From: Chitinophagales bacterium
GTDB lineage: Bacteria > Bacteroidota > Bacteroidia > Chitinophagales > UBA10324
DNA length: 53,942 nucleotides
NCBI GenBank assembly: GCA_025057275.1
Contig: JANWXQ010000105.1
Span: 1-53,942, forward strand
Direction of reading: 5' to 3'
Position 1 is the first letter of the stretch; the number at the start of each line of letters is the position of its first letter. The translations under genes and the position numbers were made by a program. Positions 17,332-26,166 of this stretch are shown here, piece after piece. A model generated the notes under the pieces. The model saw only the letters and a program-made list of their open reading frames with translations. It had not been told where the DNA came from and ran no database searches.

Positions 17332-18441
17332 TCAGGGAAGCCATTCGGCAACAAAAATGTTGGTTGACCGGCTGTCGGCGCTGTGACGGTTGGAACACCA
17401 GACCAGGTATTTTCCGTCAAACGAAAACATCGGAAACGAATCAAAAGACCCTGAAAAGGTAACCTGCTCCAGACCGGTTCCGTCGGTGTTGATGAGAAAC
17501 AAGTCAAACGGAAATCCCCGCTCGTAGCGATGGTTGGAGGAAAACAGGATTTTTTTTCCATCGGGTGTAAACACGGGCGCCCAGTTGGCGCCACCCAACC
17601 GGGTAATCTGCCGCGCCTTACTGCCATCGGCATTGGCTATCCATAATTCCATACGGTTGGGTGCCACCAGCCCTTCTTTGAGCAAGCGGCGGTAAGAGTT
17701 TTTCTCTTCAATTGCCGTTGGCCGCGATGCCCTCCAGACGATCTGGCTGCCATCCGGTGAAAACCAGGCGCCTCCGTCATAGCCAAATGCATGGGTAAGC
17801 CGGCGCACATCGCTGCCGTCCAGCTTCATGGAATACAATTCCAGATCACCGTCGCGGTTGGAAGTAAACACGATGCGGTCGCCACGCGGCGAAACCGTGG
17901 CTTCTGCGTCGTAAAACCGGTTGTTGGTTAATTGGCGCCGGATCCGGCCATTGAGGTCAGCAATGAAAATTTCGAACGTATTGTACACCGGCCAGACATA
18001 TTTCCCGATTTTACTCCGGTCGGGTACCGGGGGACAGGTGTCAGCATCCAGATGGGTGGAGGAATAAAGAATCAGCGAGTCGCCCGGCAGAAAAAATGCG
18101 CAGGTGGTTCGCCCTTTGCCCGTGCTGACCAACCGGTAGCGGAAAACGCCGGTATCGCCGGCGAGGAGCGGTTGAACTGCGCCAACAAAAATCTGATCGC
18201 ATTTGTACTGTTGGTGGTCTGTTCGCTGAAACACCAGTTTGGTGTTATCAAAACTCCAGTACGCTTCGGCATTATCCCCACCGAAGGTTAACTGCCTGAT
18301 GTGCTGCAAATGCCGCTCGCCGGGAAACGACAGTTGCAGGGTATCCGCCGGCTCAGTGACCTGCTCGCTGCTTTTGTTCTGGCAACTGATCAGCGCCACT
18401 GACCAAGCAGTTAAAAGCAAAGCAAAAAGCACCTTTCGCAT
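17332..18441 (-). CDS. Lipoprotein with TolB/PD40-type beta-propeller repeats
   Basis: 369 residues. A lipoprotein signal peptide ends at C20 (VALISC). The mature part has repeated PD40/TolB-like blades: IRQLTFGGDNAEAYWSFDNTKLVFQ, ADLNGRIRRQLTNNRFYDAEATVSPRGDRIVFTSNRDGD, MKLDGSDVRRLTHAFGYDGGAWFSPDGSQIVW, and ANADGSKARQITRLGGANWAPVFTPDGKKILFSSN. The protein is probably a periplasmic or outer-membrane-anchored scaffold; no catalytic domain such as a prolyl oligopeptidase follows the propeller. It is the neighbour of the hydrolase operon at 18605-22406, but 163 bases separate them, so it may be transcribed separately. No -7 box of good quality was found. Confidence 0.85.
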   Translation of the reverse strand: MRKVLFALLLTAWSVALISCQNKSSEQVTEPADTLQLSFPGERHLQHIRQLTFGGDNAEAYWSFDNTKLVFQRTDHQQYKCDQIFVGAVQPLLAGDTGVFRYRLVSTGKGRTTCAFFLPGDSLILYSSTHLDADTCPPVPDRSKIGKYVWPVYNTFEIFIADLNGRIRRQLTNNRFYDAEATVSPRGDRIVFTSNRDGDLELYSMKLDGSDVRRLTHAFGYDGGAWFSPDGSQIVWRASRPTAIEEKNSYRRLLKEGLVAPNRMELWIANADGSKARQITRLGGANWAPVFTPDGKKILFSSNHRYERGFPFDLFLINTDGTGLEQVTFSGSFDSFPMFSFDGKYLVWCSNRHSADSRSTNIFVAEWLP

Positions 18442-18604
18442 ACATCATGTTTGTTGGGTAAACAAAAAAATCGGATAGCCTTTTAATGTGCTGTCAAAAA
18501 TATCTTACTCCAACTGCCAACCAGCAGCAGCTGCCGATCGGGCAACAATGTTGCAGTTATGTGACATTTTCCCAAAGGGAGTTGTGTAGAAACGCACACT
18601 CCGG

Positions 18605-20239
18605 TCAGATGAAATTTCGCTGCAGAAAGCGCAGTACATTTTCCAGACAGATCTTACGCACCACCACCTCAGCTGCATCAGTCAACAACAAGCTGGCGGC
18701 CAGCCCCTGCACTTCCACAGCACGAATCCGGTGGACCAGTTCCTGCTCCAGTTGTTCAAACGCCAGGGCCGTGGCAAAGTCATCGGCCGGGTCAATGTAC
18801 CCCTCAAAATCTGAACCGATGCACAGACAATCCCAAATGCGATGTTTTTCTGCCTGGCTCAGGTTCGGATGATTCTTTACGCCTTCCACCAACCGGCTGA
18901 TGTTATGCCAGACCAGCTCAATGCCGCTGCGCTGTTCTTTCTTTTTCTGCCCCAGAATGCGCTGATCCAGGCATAATCCCAATAAGCCCCCCGTTTTAAT
19001 GATCAGCTCCACATCTTCGTCACAAACATTTATGTTCCAGGCATTCAGGCCGGGAATCACCTGATAGTCGTCCGGCTCTCCGGAGCGCCGGAAGTTCTCC
19101 TCCTGCTCCTTCAGCGTTTTGACGCCGGAATAGCCTACATGGCTGGCGATAACCGGTATAACGTCCGGCGGTTGCTGATGCAACGCAGGTCTGACGATTT
19201 GATCGTAATACTGGCGCCGGGCCGTAGCGCCCATGTGTTTGATGTCAATGAAGATGCGGCGGCCCAGGGCAGCTTCATTTTTCCGGTTTTGGTTGTCCAG
19301 ACTAAGCAGATAGCGCAAGGCTGCCCAACCGATTTCACTAAATGGCGCCTGCATATTTTGCCGCTGATTGGCAAACAACGTCCCTTCCTGCGGAAAACTA
19401 TGGGCATGCCCGCACAGCTGGTTGTCAAAATGATGGGCAAAGGTGATGAAGAACACCGGCGGCGACCATTGCTTAATGGCCTCTATGCGCCGCATCAGCT
19501 CGGGAAGGTGAGTATCCGTTCCCAACGCATGCATGCCTTCAATGGTAACAACAAAAGCCAGGTGCCCGCGCTGTAGCGCCTGATGCACGTCCTGAGCATT
19601 TTTGGCCACCACATAGGTTCCGGTAGCCTGCGTGGAGTCGCGAGCGTTGCGGTGAGGAAAAAGCCTCCACCTCAGTCGCTGCAGCCATGTGCCGTACACT
19701 TCAGCCTTGGTCGTAAGCCCACTGCGCGACAGCAAAAACCGGTATTCTTCTTCCAATTCCTTGAAATAGTCGTAGGCTGCAGATTGAATGAACTCCACCC
19801 GCTCCAGGGGCATGCGCATCAGCAACGACTGCAGATAGTCTTTTGCCGAACTGATGCCTTCTTCGCTGGACACCAAGCGCTGCAACAACATGCGTAGCTG
19901 CACTTGCGCTGCGCTTCCCAAAAGCGGCAGGCGGTCCGCCCAATGGAGCAATCGCCGCAGCAGCAACCCGTCCACCTTGCCGCCTCCCCGGAAAAAGCCC
20001 TTTTCAAACGGATACAGCGAAGCAAACAAAACCGCGCCTCCGCCGTTCCATAACTTCACCGGATCGCATTGCGCGTAACTAAATGCGCGCCGGCCCTTTC
20101 GCTGATGCTCCCAGTTGGACAGAATCACCGTCCACGGATGGTACCGGGGGCTGTTTCGCTGGGAGGTGTTACGCAAAAAGTTAAATGCCTTGCCATGCGG
20201 ATGGCAGTGCAAATCGGCGTATCGGGGTTGACGGCTCAT
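18605..20239 (-). CDS. Membrane dipeptidase-like (peptidase M19-related) metallohydrolase
   Basis: 544 residues. Motifs run in the order of the renal/membrane dipeptidase family: DLHCH near the N-terminus (H11, H13), VVTIEG, IDIKHMG, VIASHVGYSGV and IGSDFEGYIDP. The first metal site is H-x-H rather than the H-x-D usual in M19, and about 190 residues precede the VVTIEG motif, longer than usual. It therefore looks like a divergent TIM-barrel amidohydrolase with M19 affinity; the substrate is unknown. There is no signal peptide, so it should be cytoplasmic. Its ATG overlaps the stop of the upstream amidohydrolase by one base (TAATG), implying translational coupling. It is the last gene of a three-gene operon. 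Confidence 0.78.
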   Translation of the reverse strand: MSRQPRYADLHCHPHGKAFNFLRNTSQRNSPRYHPWTVILSNWEHQRKGRRAFSYAQCDPVKLWNGGGAVLFASLYPFEKGFFRGGGKVDGLLLRRLLHWADRLPLLGSAAQVQLRMLLQRLVSSEEGISSAKDYLQSLLMRMPLERVEFIQSAAYDYFKELEEEYRFLLSRSGLTTKAEVYGTWLQRLRWRLFPHRNARDSTQATGTYVVAKNAQDVHQALQRGHLAFVVTIEGMHALGTDTHLPELMRRIEAIKQWSPPVFFITFAHHFDNQLCGHAHSFPQEGTLFANQRQNMQAPFSEIGWAALRYLLSLDNQNRKNEAALGRRIFIDIKHMGATARRQYYDQIVRPALHQQPPDVIPVIASHVGYSGVKTLKEQEENFRRSGEPDDYQVIPGLNAWNINVCDEDVELIIKTGGLLGLCLDQRILGQKKKEQRSGIELVWHNISRLVEGVKNHPNLSQAEKHRIWDCLCIGSDFEGYIDPADDFATALAFEQLEQELVHRIRAVEVQGLAASLLLTDAAEVVVRKICLENVLRFLQRNFI

Positions 20240-21357
20240 TACGGACGATAAAAGGAAGTAGAAACAAAACGCCTGTTGTTGATTACGGCAAGTTGTTGGA
20301 AGGCCGCCTCATCAAGACCGTAACCCTGCAGAAATTCCCTCACAAGGGCCGGTTCCTCCTTTTCCCTGACAGTCATGTAGTAATCGGTGCCAAACAAAAT
20401 GCGCGAACCGAGCAGCGGATCCTGCATGTCGGCGCGCAACCGGTCGCGAACCCGCCCGCTGGTATGCCTCAGGGTATAGGAAATATCAGCATACACATTA
20501 GGGTATTTTCTCATATACTCTTTTATCTGAAGATACCAATGCGATCCCGTAACAGAATCGGAGTGTTCTTCTATCATTTCTTTGCCGCCAAAATGGGCAA
20601 AGCACAGTTTGAGGCTCCGGAATTCAGACAGTTCCAGCACATCGGTAAAGTGGGCCGGATCGGTAAACAGGTCTTTGAATCTCCCAGGCTTCAGCGAAGC
20701 ATATGCCGTGAAATCACGCGAAGGTGCCGCCGGATTCAGGGAAGGTGGTCTCAGGTGAGCAGCCGTGAGCGGTCCGCGGTAAAAAATGCCGCCGGTGTCG
20801 CAGTGTACAACTATGGGCAGTTGGTGCGCAACGGCATATTCGTAAACGGGTCGTAATGCCGGATCAAAAGGATAAAAACCCAAAGCCGGATAGAGTTTGA
20901 TACCTGTAAAACCCCGACCCGGCACAAACTCCCGCAGCTGGCGCATCAGGTCGGGACGGCGCGGATCGGCACAGAAAAAAGCTATCATCTGCTCCGGATA
21001 GCGCGCCTTCACTTCCGCCACTTCGCAGAGCTGGGTCAGATAGTTGTTTACCGCTTCGCCGGCACCCATAAAGTCCATGTCCAGGGTGAGCACCACCATC
21101 CGGGCATGCGGATACTGCGCGTAATGATCCAGCAGCCGTTCAAAAATATCCTGCTGCCTGCGCTCAGAGCCCACCTCCAGCATGCGGGCATACCGCTCCA
21201 GCAGATCGTGATCACTCCATGGGTAGAGCCTGCGGAACCATTTTGCCAGCGTACGTGCCGACTGCGGAACCAGGGAAAAAAATCGGGCTACAGGCAAACC
21301 ATAAAAACGGTCCGGAGCACACTTTACATTAAAAATATGCGTATGCGAGTTGATCAT
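20239..21357 (-). CDS. Amidohydrolase 2 family metal-dependent hydrolase
   Basis: 372 residues. The TIM-barrel amidohydrolase motifs are in order: H5-T-H7 at the N-terminus, FTGIKLYPALGF, PIVVHCDTGG, LKLCFAHFGG and ILFGTDYYM. These supply the usual HxH, two further His and the catalytic Asp, so it is probably an active metallohydrolase or decarboxylase; the substrate is unknown. There is no signal peptide. It is translationally coupled on both sides: its ATG overlaps the membrane-protein stop by four bases (ATGA), and its stop overlaps the next start. Two different TIM-barrel hydrolases coupled to a membrane protein suggest one pathway or complex. Confidence 0.85.
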   Translation of the reverse strand: MINSHTHIFNVKCAPDRFYGLPVARFFSLVPQSARTLAKWFRRLYPWSDHDLLERYARMLEVGSERRQQDIFERLLDHYAQYPHARMVVLTLDMDFMGAGEAVNNYLTQLCEVAEVKARYPEQMIAFFCADPRRPDLMRQLREFVPGRGFTGIKLYPALGFYPFDPALRPVYEYAVAHQLPIVVHCDTGGIFYRGPLTAAHLRPPSLNPAAPSRDFTAYASLKPGRFKDLFTDPAHFTDVLELSEFRSLKLCFAHFGGKEMIEEHSDSVTGSHWYLQIKEYMRKYPNVYADISYTLRHTSGRVRDRLRADMQDPLLGSRILFGTDYYMTVREKEEPALVREFLQGYGLDEAAFQQLAVINNRRFVSTSFYRP

Positions 21358-22406
21358 GATGTTCCGGGTCTGGGCCCGGCTCCCCTAATGTTAATAAATT
21401 TATTTAATATCTGAAACCAGAAAGGCGCCCCCAGATGAACAGCAAAAGCCATCAGCAGCCACCCCAGTATGGTCGTCAGGTTGAAGTACCGCTCCGCATT
21501 GACGGCCACCAGCTTGTTGAAATACTTCCACCGGTAAGACACCGAAGTAAAAAACGTTCTTTGTTTCTGAACCGGATAGGCCGCTTCCAGGCTTGTGGCA
21601 TGCGATGCATCCAGCCGGGTGATCCATCCCACAGGTAAACCCTGCCGCAGCAAAACAGCATAGAGGCTGTCGGCCATCTGCCTGCGCTCCGCTACAGAAA
21701 GTTGCTGCATGGATTCCAGCCATAAACTATCCGAACCAATAGCCAGCGCCTGATCCCTCAGCGCAGCACGCAGTTCCCGATCCTGCCACAGCGATGCTGC
21801 TATACGAAACAAATCGGCATTCAGCGCCACCACAATAAATAAAGACATCCACAGCAACTGCTTGCGCACCTTGCGTTTATACCATCCCGTAACCCGGTCC
21901 ATGTACGAATCGTACCAGTGTACAATGGCCTGCTTCAGTTCTCCATCATTTCGCGAGCGGTGGAGAAACGACTGCAGCAACGACTTCAGATCGCTGCTGT
22001 TCAGCTCGCGCACCGCATCACCGAACAAGGAAAAGACTTCATCCTGATAGACCGGTAATTCCGCAACAACCGGCTTGCCTTCGTCGGTGTAACTGATTTG
22101 TATCGGGCGGTGATGTCTGACCAAAACCTCCACCAATGCATCGGCAAAAACCTGCCCATCCAGATAGGCCGGCAGACTCTCGGAATCGTATTTGCTGCTG
22201 GCAATAAGCGGATGGCGATACAGATCATCAGTGAAATTGCGGTTGTGGCGGTCGTTAAACACCCTGAGCAACGATTCGTACAGCAATACTGCTCGCGAAT
22301 TTTTGCCGATGCGCGAATTGTAAAACTCCGTAAGACTGGAAACGATGATGCTGAACAAAAGAAAAACCAGCAGCAGCGAGGTAACGAATTCAAAAATCAG
22401 GGTCAT
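21354..22406 (-). CDS. Membrane protein of unknown function, first gene of hydrolase operon
   Basis: 350 residues. One membrane helix at the N-terminus (about 4-24, with IIVSSLTEFYNSRIGKNSR following), a second at about 184-206, and a third near the C-terminus (about 312-330), ending in HLGAPFWFQILNKFINIRGAG. The long middle stretch is soluble and has charged helices. I do not recognise a named family. The conserved-looking C-terminal motif and its position with two coupled metallohydrolases suggest a membrane anchor or partner. It diverges from the pirin gene over 194 bases; no good -7 box was found on this side. Confidence 0.75.
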   Translation of the reverse strand: MTLIFEFVTSLLLVFLLFSIIVSSLTEFYNSRIGKNSRAVLLYESLLRVFNDRHNRNFTDDLYRHPLIASSKYDSESLPAYLDGQVFADALVEVLVRHHRPIQISYTDEGKPVVAELPVYQDEVFSLFGDAVRELNSSDLKSLLQSFLHRSRNDGELKQAIVHWYDSYMDRVTGWYKRKVRKQLLWMSLFIVVALNADLFRIAASLWQDRELRAALRDQALAIGSDSLWLESMQQLSVAERRQMADSLYAVLLRQGLPVGWITRLDASHATSLEAAYPVQKQRTFFTSVSYRWKYFNKLVAVNAERYFNLTTILGWLLMAFAVHLGAPFWFQILNKFINIRGAGPRPGTS

Positions 22407-22550
22407 GATCTGTCATTTTAGGAATGCATAATCTTTTGACTTACCGAATGCCTTCTCCAGCAACCGACAGGAATACGATAAGAAGCATTCATACTATAAA
22501 GCATTACGAAATGTACTGATTTTTTGATTAGCCGGCAGGCAGGTTTTTAG

Positions 22551-22558
22551 GAACTTTG
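22551..22558 (+). promoter_or_regulatory. -7-like box upstream of the pirin gene
   Basis: GAACTTTG matches TAnnTTTG except the first base; it lies 42 bases before the ATG at 22601. The rest of the 194-base divergent gap (22407-22600) shows nothing else I can name. Confidence 0.3.
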
Positions 22559-22600
22559 TGCCGGTTCTGCCTTTCCTTACCGCTTCAAAACAACGCAGCC

Positions 22601-23326
22601 ATGAGCACCCCGGTCACCCTCTATCCCGAATCCACGCGGGGCCGTGCCGATTACGGCTGGCTTCAGGCCAATTACAGCTTTAGTTTTGGCGCCTACTACG
22701 ATCAGGAGCGATTGCATTTCGGCGCTTTGCGCGTGCTGAACGACGACACGGTAGCTCCGGCTGCCGGTTTTGACTGGCATCCCCACCGCAACATGGAAAT
22801 CATTACCATTCCGCTCAGCGGCCACCTGCAACACCGCGACAGCATGGGCCATACCGCCGTTATCGGCCCCGGCGAGGTGCAGGTGATGAGTGCAGGAACC
22901 GGGGTTTATCACAGCGAGTTCAATGCCAGCGCTGAACATCCCGTCAGCCTGCTGCAAATCTGGATCCTGCCGGAGCGCCAGAACGTAGCGCCCCGTTACG
23001 ACCAGATCCGCCTTCCGCAACCTTCTGCCGACATGATCACCGTGGTCGGTCCGCGCGACAACGGCGGCCTGTCCTGGATTCACCAGCAGGCCTGGATCAC
23101 TCTGGCTCATCCTGCTGCCGGACAAACCCTGACTTACCCCATGAAGCAGTCCAAAAACGGCTTGTATCTTTTTGTTATCGAAGGAACCGTTTATGCGGCC
23201 GAACAGGAACTGAACCGCCGCGATGCCCTTGGCTGCGAGCGCATGGATGCACTCAACATCCGGGCCGCTACCAACAGCCGGCTGCTGCTCATTGAGGTTC
23301 CCCTGTTGACGTTGACCGGTTCCTGA
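22601..23326 (+). CDS. Pirin family protein (bicupin)
   Basis: 241 residues. Pirins are iron-binding bicupins, some with quercetinase activity; the cellular role in bacteria is mostly unclear. The N-terminal cupin has H60-P-H62 (FDWHPHRNMEI), followed by HRDSMGH, then GVYHSEFNAS with the further His and Glu ligands, so the metal site is complete. The C-terminal cupin is degenerate, as is usual. I chose the ATG at 22601 (MSTPVTLYPES), which fits the family; the frame is open 15 codons further up. It stands alone on plus, 30 bases before the TPR lipoprotein gene, which has its own promoter box. Confidence 0.9.
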   Translation: MSTPVTLYPESTRGRADYGWLQANYSFSFGAYYDQERLHFGALRVLNDDTVAPAAGFDWHPHRNMEIITIPLSGHLQHRDSMGHTAVIGPGEVQVMSAGTGVYHSEFNASAEHPVSLLQIWILPERQNVAPRYDQIRLPQPSADMITVVGPRDNGGLSWIHQQAWITLAHPAAGQTLTYPMKQSKNGLYLFVIEGTVYAAEQELNRRDALGCERMDALNIRAATNSRLLLIEVPLLTLTGS

Positions 23327-23344
23327 CTTCGCTGAGCAACCGCT

Positions 23345-23352
23345 TAGTTTTG
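23345..23352 (+). promoter_or_regulatory. -7 box 4 bases before the TPR lipoprotein start
   Basis: TAGTTTTG, a full match to TAnnTTTG, is followed by TTTC and the ATG at 23357. The expected transcript would start at or within about three bases of the ATG, that is, leaderless. Confidence 0.55.
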
Positions 23353-23356
23353 TTTC

Positions 23357-24415
23357 ATGCGCAAATCGTTGTCGTGGGCTTTGCTTGTCTTTCTTTTGCT
23401 CGCTGCCTGCCGGCAGAGGCACAGCGACAGCAGGGTGCCGCCTGCCATCCCTGATGAGCCGCAGTACAACATTCCTGAAATCGACTCGCTTACGGAACGG
23501 ATCCGCAAAGACCCCAACAATCCGGAACACTATTTCCGGCGGCATCAGGCCTTTTTGAACCACGACGATCCCAGGCGGGCGTTTCAGGATTTAAGCATGG
23601 CCATTGCGCTGGATTCCTCGGCACTTCACTACTACGATGCCATGGCCGAACTGGCTCTGAAAACCGGAGCTGCCCAGGCAGCCGTGAAAGCCTATCAGCA
23701 ATTGCTTCAGCGCAATCCGTCGGATAAGCAGGCCGTCATCAAGCTGAGCAAGGTTTATTATTTGCAGAAAGATTATACCCATTCGCTGCTTCAATTGGCC
23801 CGCGCCGAAGAGCTGGACCCCTCCGATGCCGAAATCTGGTTCATCCGAGGCTTGAACCTTAAGGAAATGCAGGACACCGTGCGCGCTATTGCCGCTTTTC
23901 AGAAAGCCGTATCGCTGAAACCCGAATTCTATGATGCCTACATTCAGCTGGGCCTGCTGCATAGCACCCGCCCCAGCAGCCTCGCTGCCTTGTATTACGA
24001 TAACGCCATCCGCCTGGACAGCACCAGCACCGAGGCCTACTACAACAAGGGTAAGTTTTTTCAGGACCGCGCCCTACGTGCTTTCGATGCCCGCCGCTTT
24101 GATGAAGCGCATCAGGATTTTGAACAGGCCAAAGCCATTTACCGTCAGTTGATCTCCATCAGCCCGCAATACGAGCCCGCTTATTTCAATCTGGGCTTCA
24201 TTTACGCCAAACAAGACTCGCTGGACAAAGCCTATCGCATGTTTGACCTGGCCATTAAAATGAATCCGGCCTATGCCGAAGCGTATTACTACCGGGGACT
24301 GATGGCGTTGCAAAAAGGCAACCGCCAGCAGGCAGAAGCCGATTTTCGCCAGTGTATATCCCTGAAACCTGATTTTGAGAAAGCAGCCGCAGAGCTGAAG
24401 CAACTGCCCCAGTAG
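23357..24415 (+). CDS. TPR-repeat lipoprotein
   Basis: 352 residues. The lipoprotein signal ends at C18 (LLLAAC). About seven or eight tetratricopeptide repeats follow, for example NNPEHYFRRHQAFLNHDDPRRAFQDLSMAIALD, SDAEIWFIRGLNLKEMQDTVRAIAAFQKAVSLKPE and YAEAYYYRGLMALQKGNRQQAEADFRQCISLKP. TPR proteins scaffold protein complexes, here at the periplasmic face of a membrane. No enzyme domain is present. The -7 box lies four bases from the ATG. The stop codon sits in a palindrome (GTAGCCGGCTAC, 24412-24423) that also holds the stop of the convergent Nfu gene. Confidence 0.88.
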   Translation: MRKSLSWALLVFLLLAACRQRHSDSRVPPAIPDEPQYNIPEIDSLTERIRKDPNNPEHYFRRHQAFLNHDDPRRAFQDLSMAIALDSSALHYYDAMAELALKTGAAQAAVKAYQQLLQRNPSDKQAVIKLSKVYYLQKDYTHSLLQLARAEELDPSDAEIWFIRGLNLKEMQDTVRAIAAFQKAVSLKPEFYDAYIQLGLLHSTRPSSLAALYYDNAIRLDSTSTEAYYNKGKFFQDRALRAFDARRFDEAHQDFEQAKAIYRQLISISPQYEPAYFNLGFIYAKQDSLDKAYRMFDLAIKMNPAYAEAYYYRGLMALQKGNRQQAEADFRQCISLKPDFEKAAAELKQLPQ

Positions 24416-24419
24416 CCGG

Positions 24420-24998
24420 CTACATGGCCTCGGCCACTACTTCTTTCACCTCTGGTACCATTCGCTTAAGCAATCCCTCAATGCCTGCCTTTAGCGTGAT
24501 CATGGAGGAAGGGCAGCCGCTGCACGAGCCCTGAAGCATCAACTCCACCCGGCCGTCATGAAAACTTTTGAATTCGATGGCGCCGCCATCCATTTCCACG
24601 GCTGGCTTCACGTATTGTTCCAACATTTCTTTGATGCGGGCCACTACGGCATCCTCACTTTCAACCGATGCGGCTTTGGGCTGATACCCTTCTTCCACAA
24701 CCGGTTTTCCCTGCTCCAGAAACTGCTTGATGAACTGGCGCAGGCTGCCGGTTATTTCCGTCCAGTTGGCATCAGGGGTCTTGGTTACGGTAACGAAGTT
24801 GTTCATGATAAACACCCCTTTGACAAAGGGAAAACCAAACAGTTCGGTAGCCAGCGGTGACGCTTTTGCCGTTTCTTCATCCGGAAAATCTGCCGATCGT
24901 CCCGCAAACAGCGGTATATCAGCCACGAATTTCATCGTTTCCGGGTTGGGCGTCATCTCGGTGTACACCTCTACGGCCTGTTTCTTTCTGTCGTCCAT
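24420..24998 (-). CDS. Nfu-type Fe-S cluster carrier (NifU C-terminal domain protein)
   Basis: 192 residues. An N-terminal Nfu_N domain (EVYTEMTPNPETMKF through VFIMNNFVTVTK) precedes a NifU-like domain with the cluster-binding CxxC in GSCSGCPSS (about residues 162-165). Nfu proteins carry Fe-S clusters from the assembly machinery to target enzymes. The neighbouring linker holds AVVARIKEMLEQYVKPAVEMDGGAIEF. Possible starts are ATG 24998 (MDDRKK) and ATG 25013 (MRNRAMDDRKK). The perfect -7 box at 25017-25024 excludes longer forms. It would collaborate with the cysteine desulfurase at 8435. Divergent from corA. Confidence 0.92.
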   Translation of the reverse strand: MDDRKKQAVEVYTEMTPNPETMKFVADIPLFAGRSADFPDEETAKASPLATELFGFPFVKGVFIMNNFVTVTKTPDANWTEITGSLRQFIKQFLEQGKPVVEEGYQPKAASVESEDAVVARIKEMLEQYVKPAVEMDGGAIEFKSFHDGRVELMLQGSCSGCPSSMITLKAGIEGLLKRMVPEVKEVVAEAM

Positions 24999-25016
24999 AG
25001 CGCGGTTCCTCATGGG

Positions 25017-25024
25017 CAAAGTTA
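25017..25024 (-). promoter_or_regulatory. -7 box of the Nfu gene
   Basis: TAACTTTG on the minus strand, a full match to TAnnTTTG. It ends 3 bases before the ATG at 25013 and 18 before that at 24998. Confidence 0.55.
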
Positions 25025-25068
25025 GCGCATCCCGCCGCAGCGGGCAGCAGCCAAACATCCGGCCTCCG

Positions 25069-25076
25069 TACCTTGG
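25069..25076 (+). promoter_or_regulatory. -7-like box 4 bases before the corA GTG start
   Basis: TACCTTGG (one mismatch to TAnnTTTG) is followed by GGCA and the GTG at 25081, predicting a leaderless transcript. It faces the Nfu promoter 44 bases away. Confidence 0.45.
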
Positions 25077-25080
25077 GGCA

Positions 25081-26163
25081 GTGAAGAAGCCGTCGGCACG
25101 AACGCTTCGCCACCCGCAGTCGCGCAAAAAAGCCGGCCGCCCGCCGGGTTCACTGATTTACATTGGCAACAAGCAACAGCGGCCCATTAAACTGCGGTGT
25201 TTCGTTTATGATGAAAATTCCTTCAATGATGTGCTCCTGGACAATCCCGAACAGGCGGCAGCACTGAACCGCAATGGCCAATGGCTGTGGCTCAATGCCG
25301 ATGGCATCCACGATCCCGCTGTGGTGGAACAGCTGGGCAAAGTGTTTCACATCTATCCGCTGGTGCTGGAAGACATTCTTAATACCAACAGCCGCCCCAA
25401 ACTGGATGACTACGCCGGCTACTGTTTTATTGTCCTGAAAATGCTGTCTTTTCCTCCACAAGCCAACGACCTGCGGGTGGAACAAATCAGCCTGGTGTTG
25501 GGTAGCAATTTTCTGCTCTCCTTTCAGGAAGATGAATACGACTTGTTTGACCCGCTGCGCAACCGCCTGGCCACTGCCGACAGCCGCCTTCGTAAGGCGG
25601 GAGTGGATTTTCTGGCGTACAGCCTCATTGACCGGATCGTGGATGAATACTTCGTGGTGCTGGAGCAAATCGGCGAACGCATCGAAGCACTGGAAGAACA
25701 GCTTTCCTCACTGAACGACTCGGCATTCGTCAACACCCATGCGGAGCTGAAGCGTCAGACCCTGGATCTGCGCCGTGCCGTATGGCCTTTGCGGGAAGTG
25801 GTTAATGCCTTGCTGCGCAACGAAACCCGACTCATTCAACCCGGAACCCTTCCTTACCTGCGTGATGTGTACGACCACATCATCCAGGTCATAGACATGG
25901 CGGAAGTGTACCGCGATTTGCTGGGGGATTTGAAGGATGTGTATTTGTCCACCCTCAGCTTGCGCATGAGTCAGGTGATGAAGATGCTGACCATTATTGC
26001 CACCATCTTCATTCCCCTGACCTTCATCGTAGGCGTTTACGGCATGAACTTTCATTACATGCCGGAACTGGAGTGGCGCTACGGCTACCTGCTGGTTTGG
26101 ATTGTTATTGTTTCCGTCGCCTTGTCGCTGGTTTATTATTTCCGCCGCAGGAAATGGATCTGA
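25081..26163 (+). CDS. corA: Magnesium/cobalt transporter CorA
   Basis: 360 residues from a GTG start. CorA is a homopentameric inner-membrane channel for Mg2+ and Co2+. It has a large cytoplasmic N-terminal domain, a long helix (about 180-280, coiled-coil-like), then two C-terminal membrane helices separated by the signature YGMNF and a short acidic periplasmic loop (MPELEWRYGY), and a basic tail RRRKW. The N-terminus SRKKAGRPPGSLIYIG is the usual CorA opening of this group, which places the start at the GTG (VKKPSARTLRH). The frame is open far upstream, but that part is antisense to the Nfu gene. It is convergent with recX. Confidence 0.93.
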   Translation: MKKPSARTLRHPQSRKKAGRPPGSLIYIGNKQQRPIKLRCFVYDENSFNDVLLDNPEQAAALNRNGQWLWLNADGIHDPAVVEQLGKVFHIYPLVLEDILNTNSRPKLDDYAGYCFIVLKMLSFPPQANDLRVEQISLVLGSNFLLSFQEDEYDLFDPLRNRLATADSRLRKAGVDFLAYSLIDRIVDEYFVVLEQIGERIEALEEQLSSLNDSAFVNTHAELKRQTLDLRRAVWPLREVVNALLRNETRLIQPGTLPYLRDVYDHIIQVIDMAEVYRDLLGDLKDVYLSTLSLRMSQVMKMLTIIATIFIPLTFIVGVYGMNFHYMPELEWRYGYLLVWIVIVSVALSLVYYFRRRKWI

Positions 26164-26166
26164 ACG

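Noticed and set aside
22577-23563. Long minus frame opposite the pirin gene
   Set aside because: The plus frame carries the complete pirin metal site, and the minus frame has no family similarity.
24412-24423. Perfect palindrome GTAGCCGGCTAC joining the stop codons of two convergent genes
   Set aside because: Twelve bases with no T-run and no loop; it arises partly from facing TAG stop codons, so I do not call a terminator.
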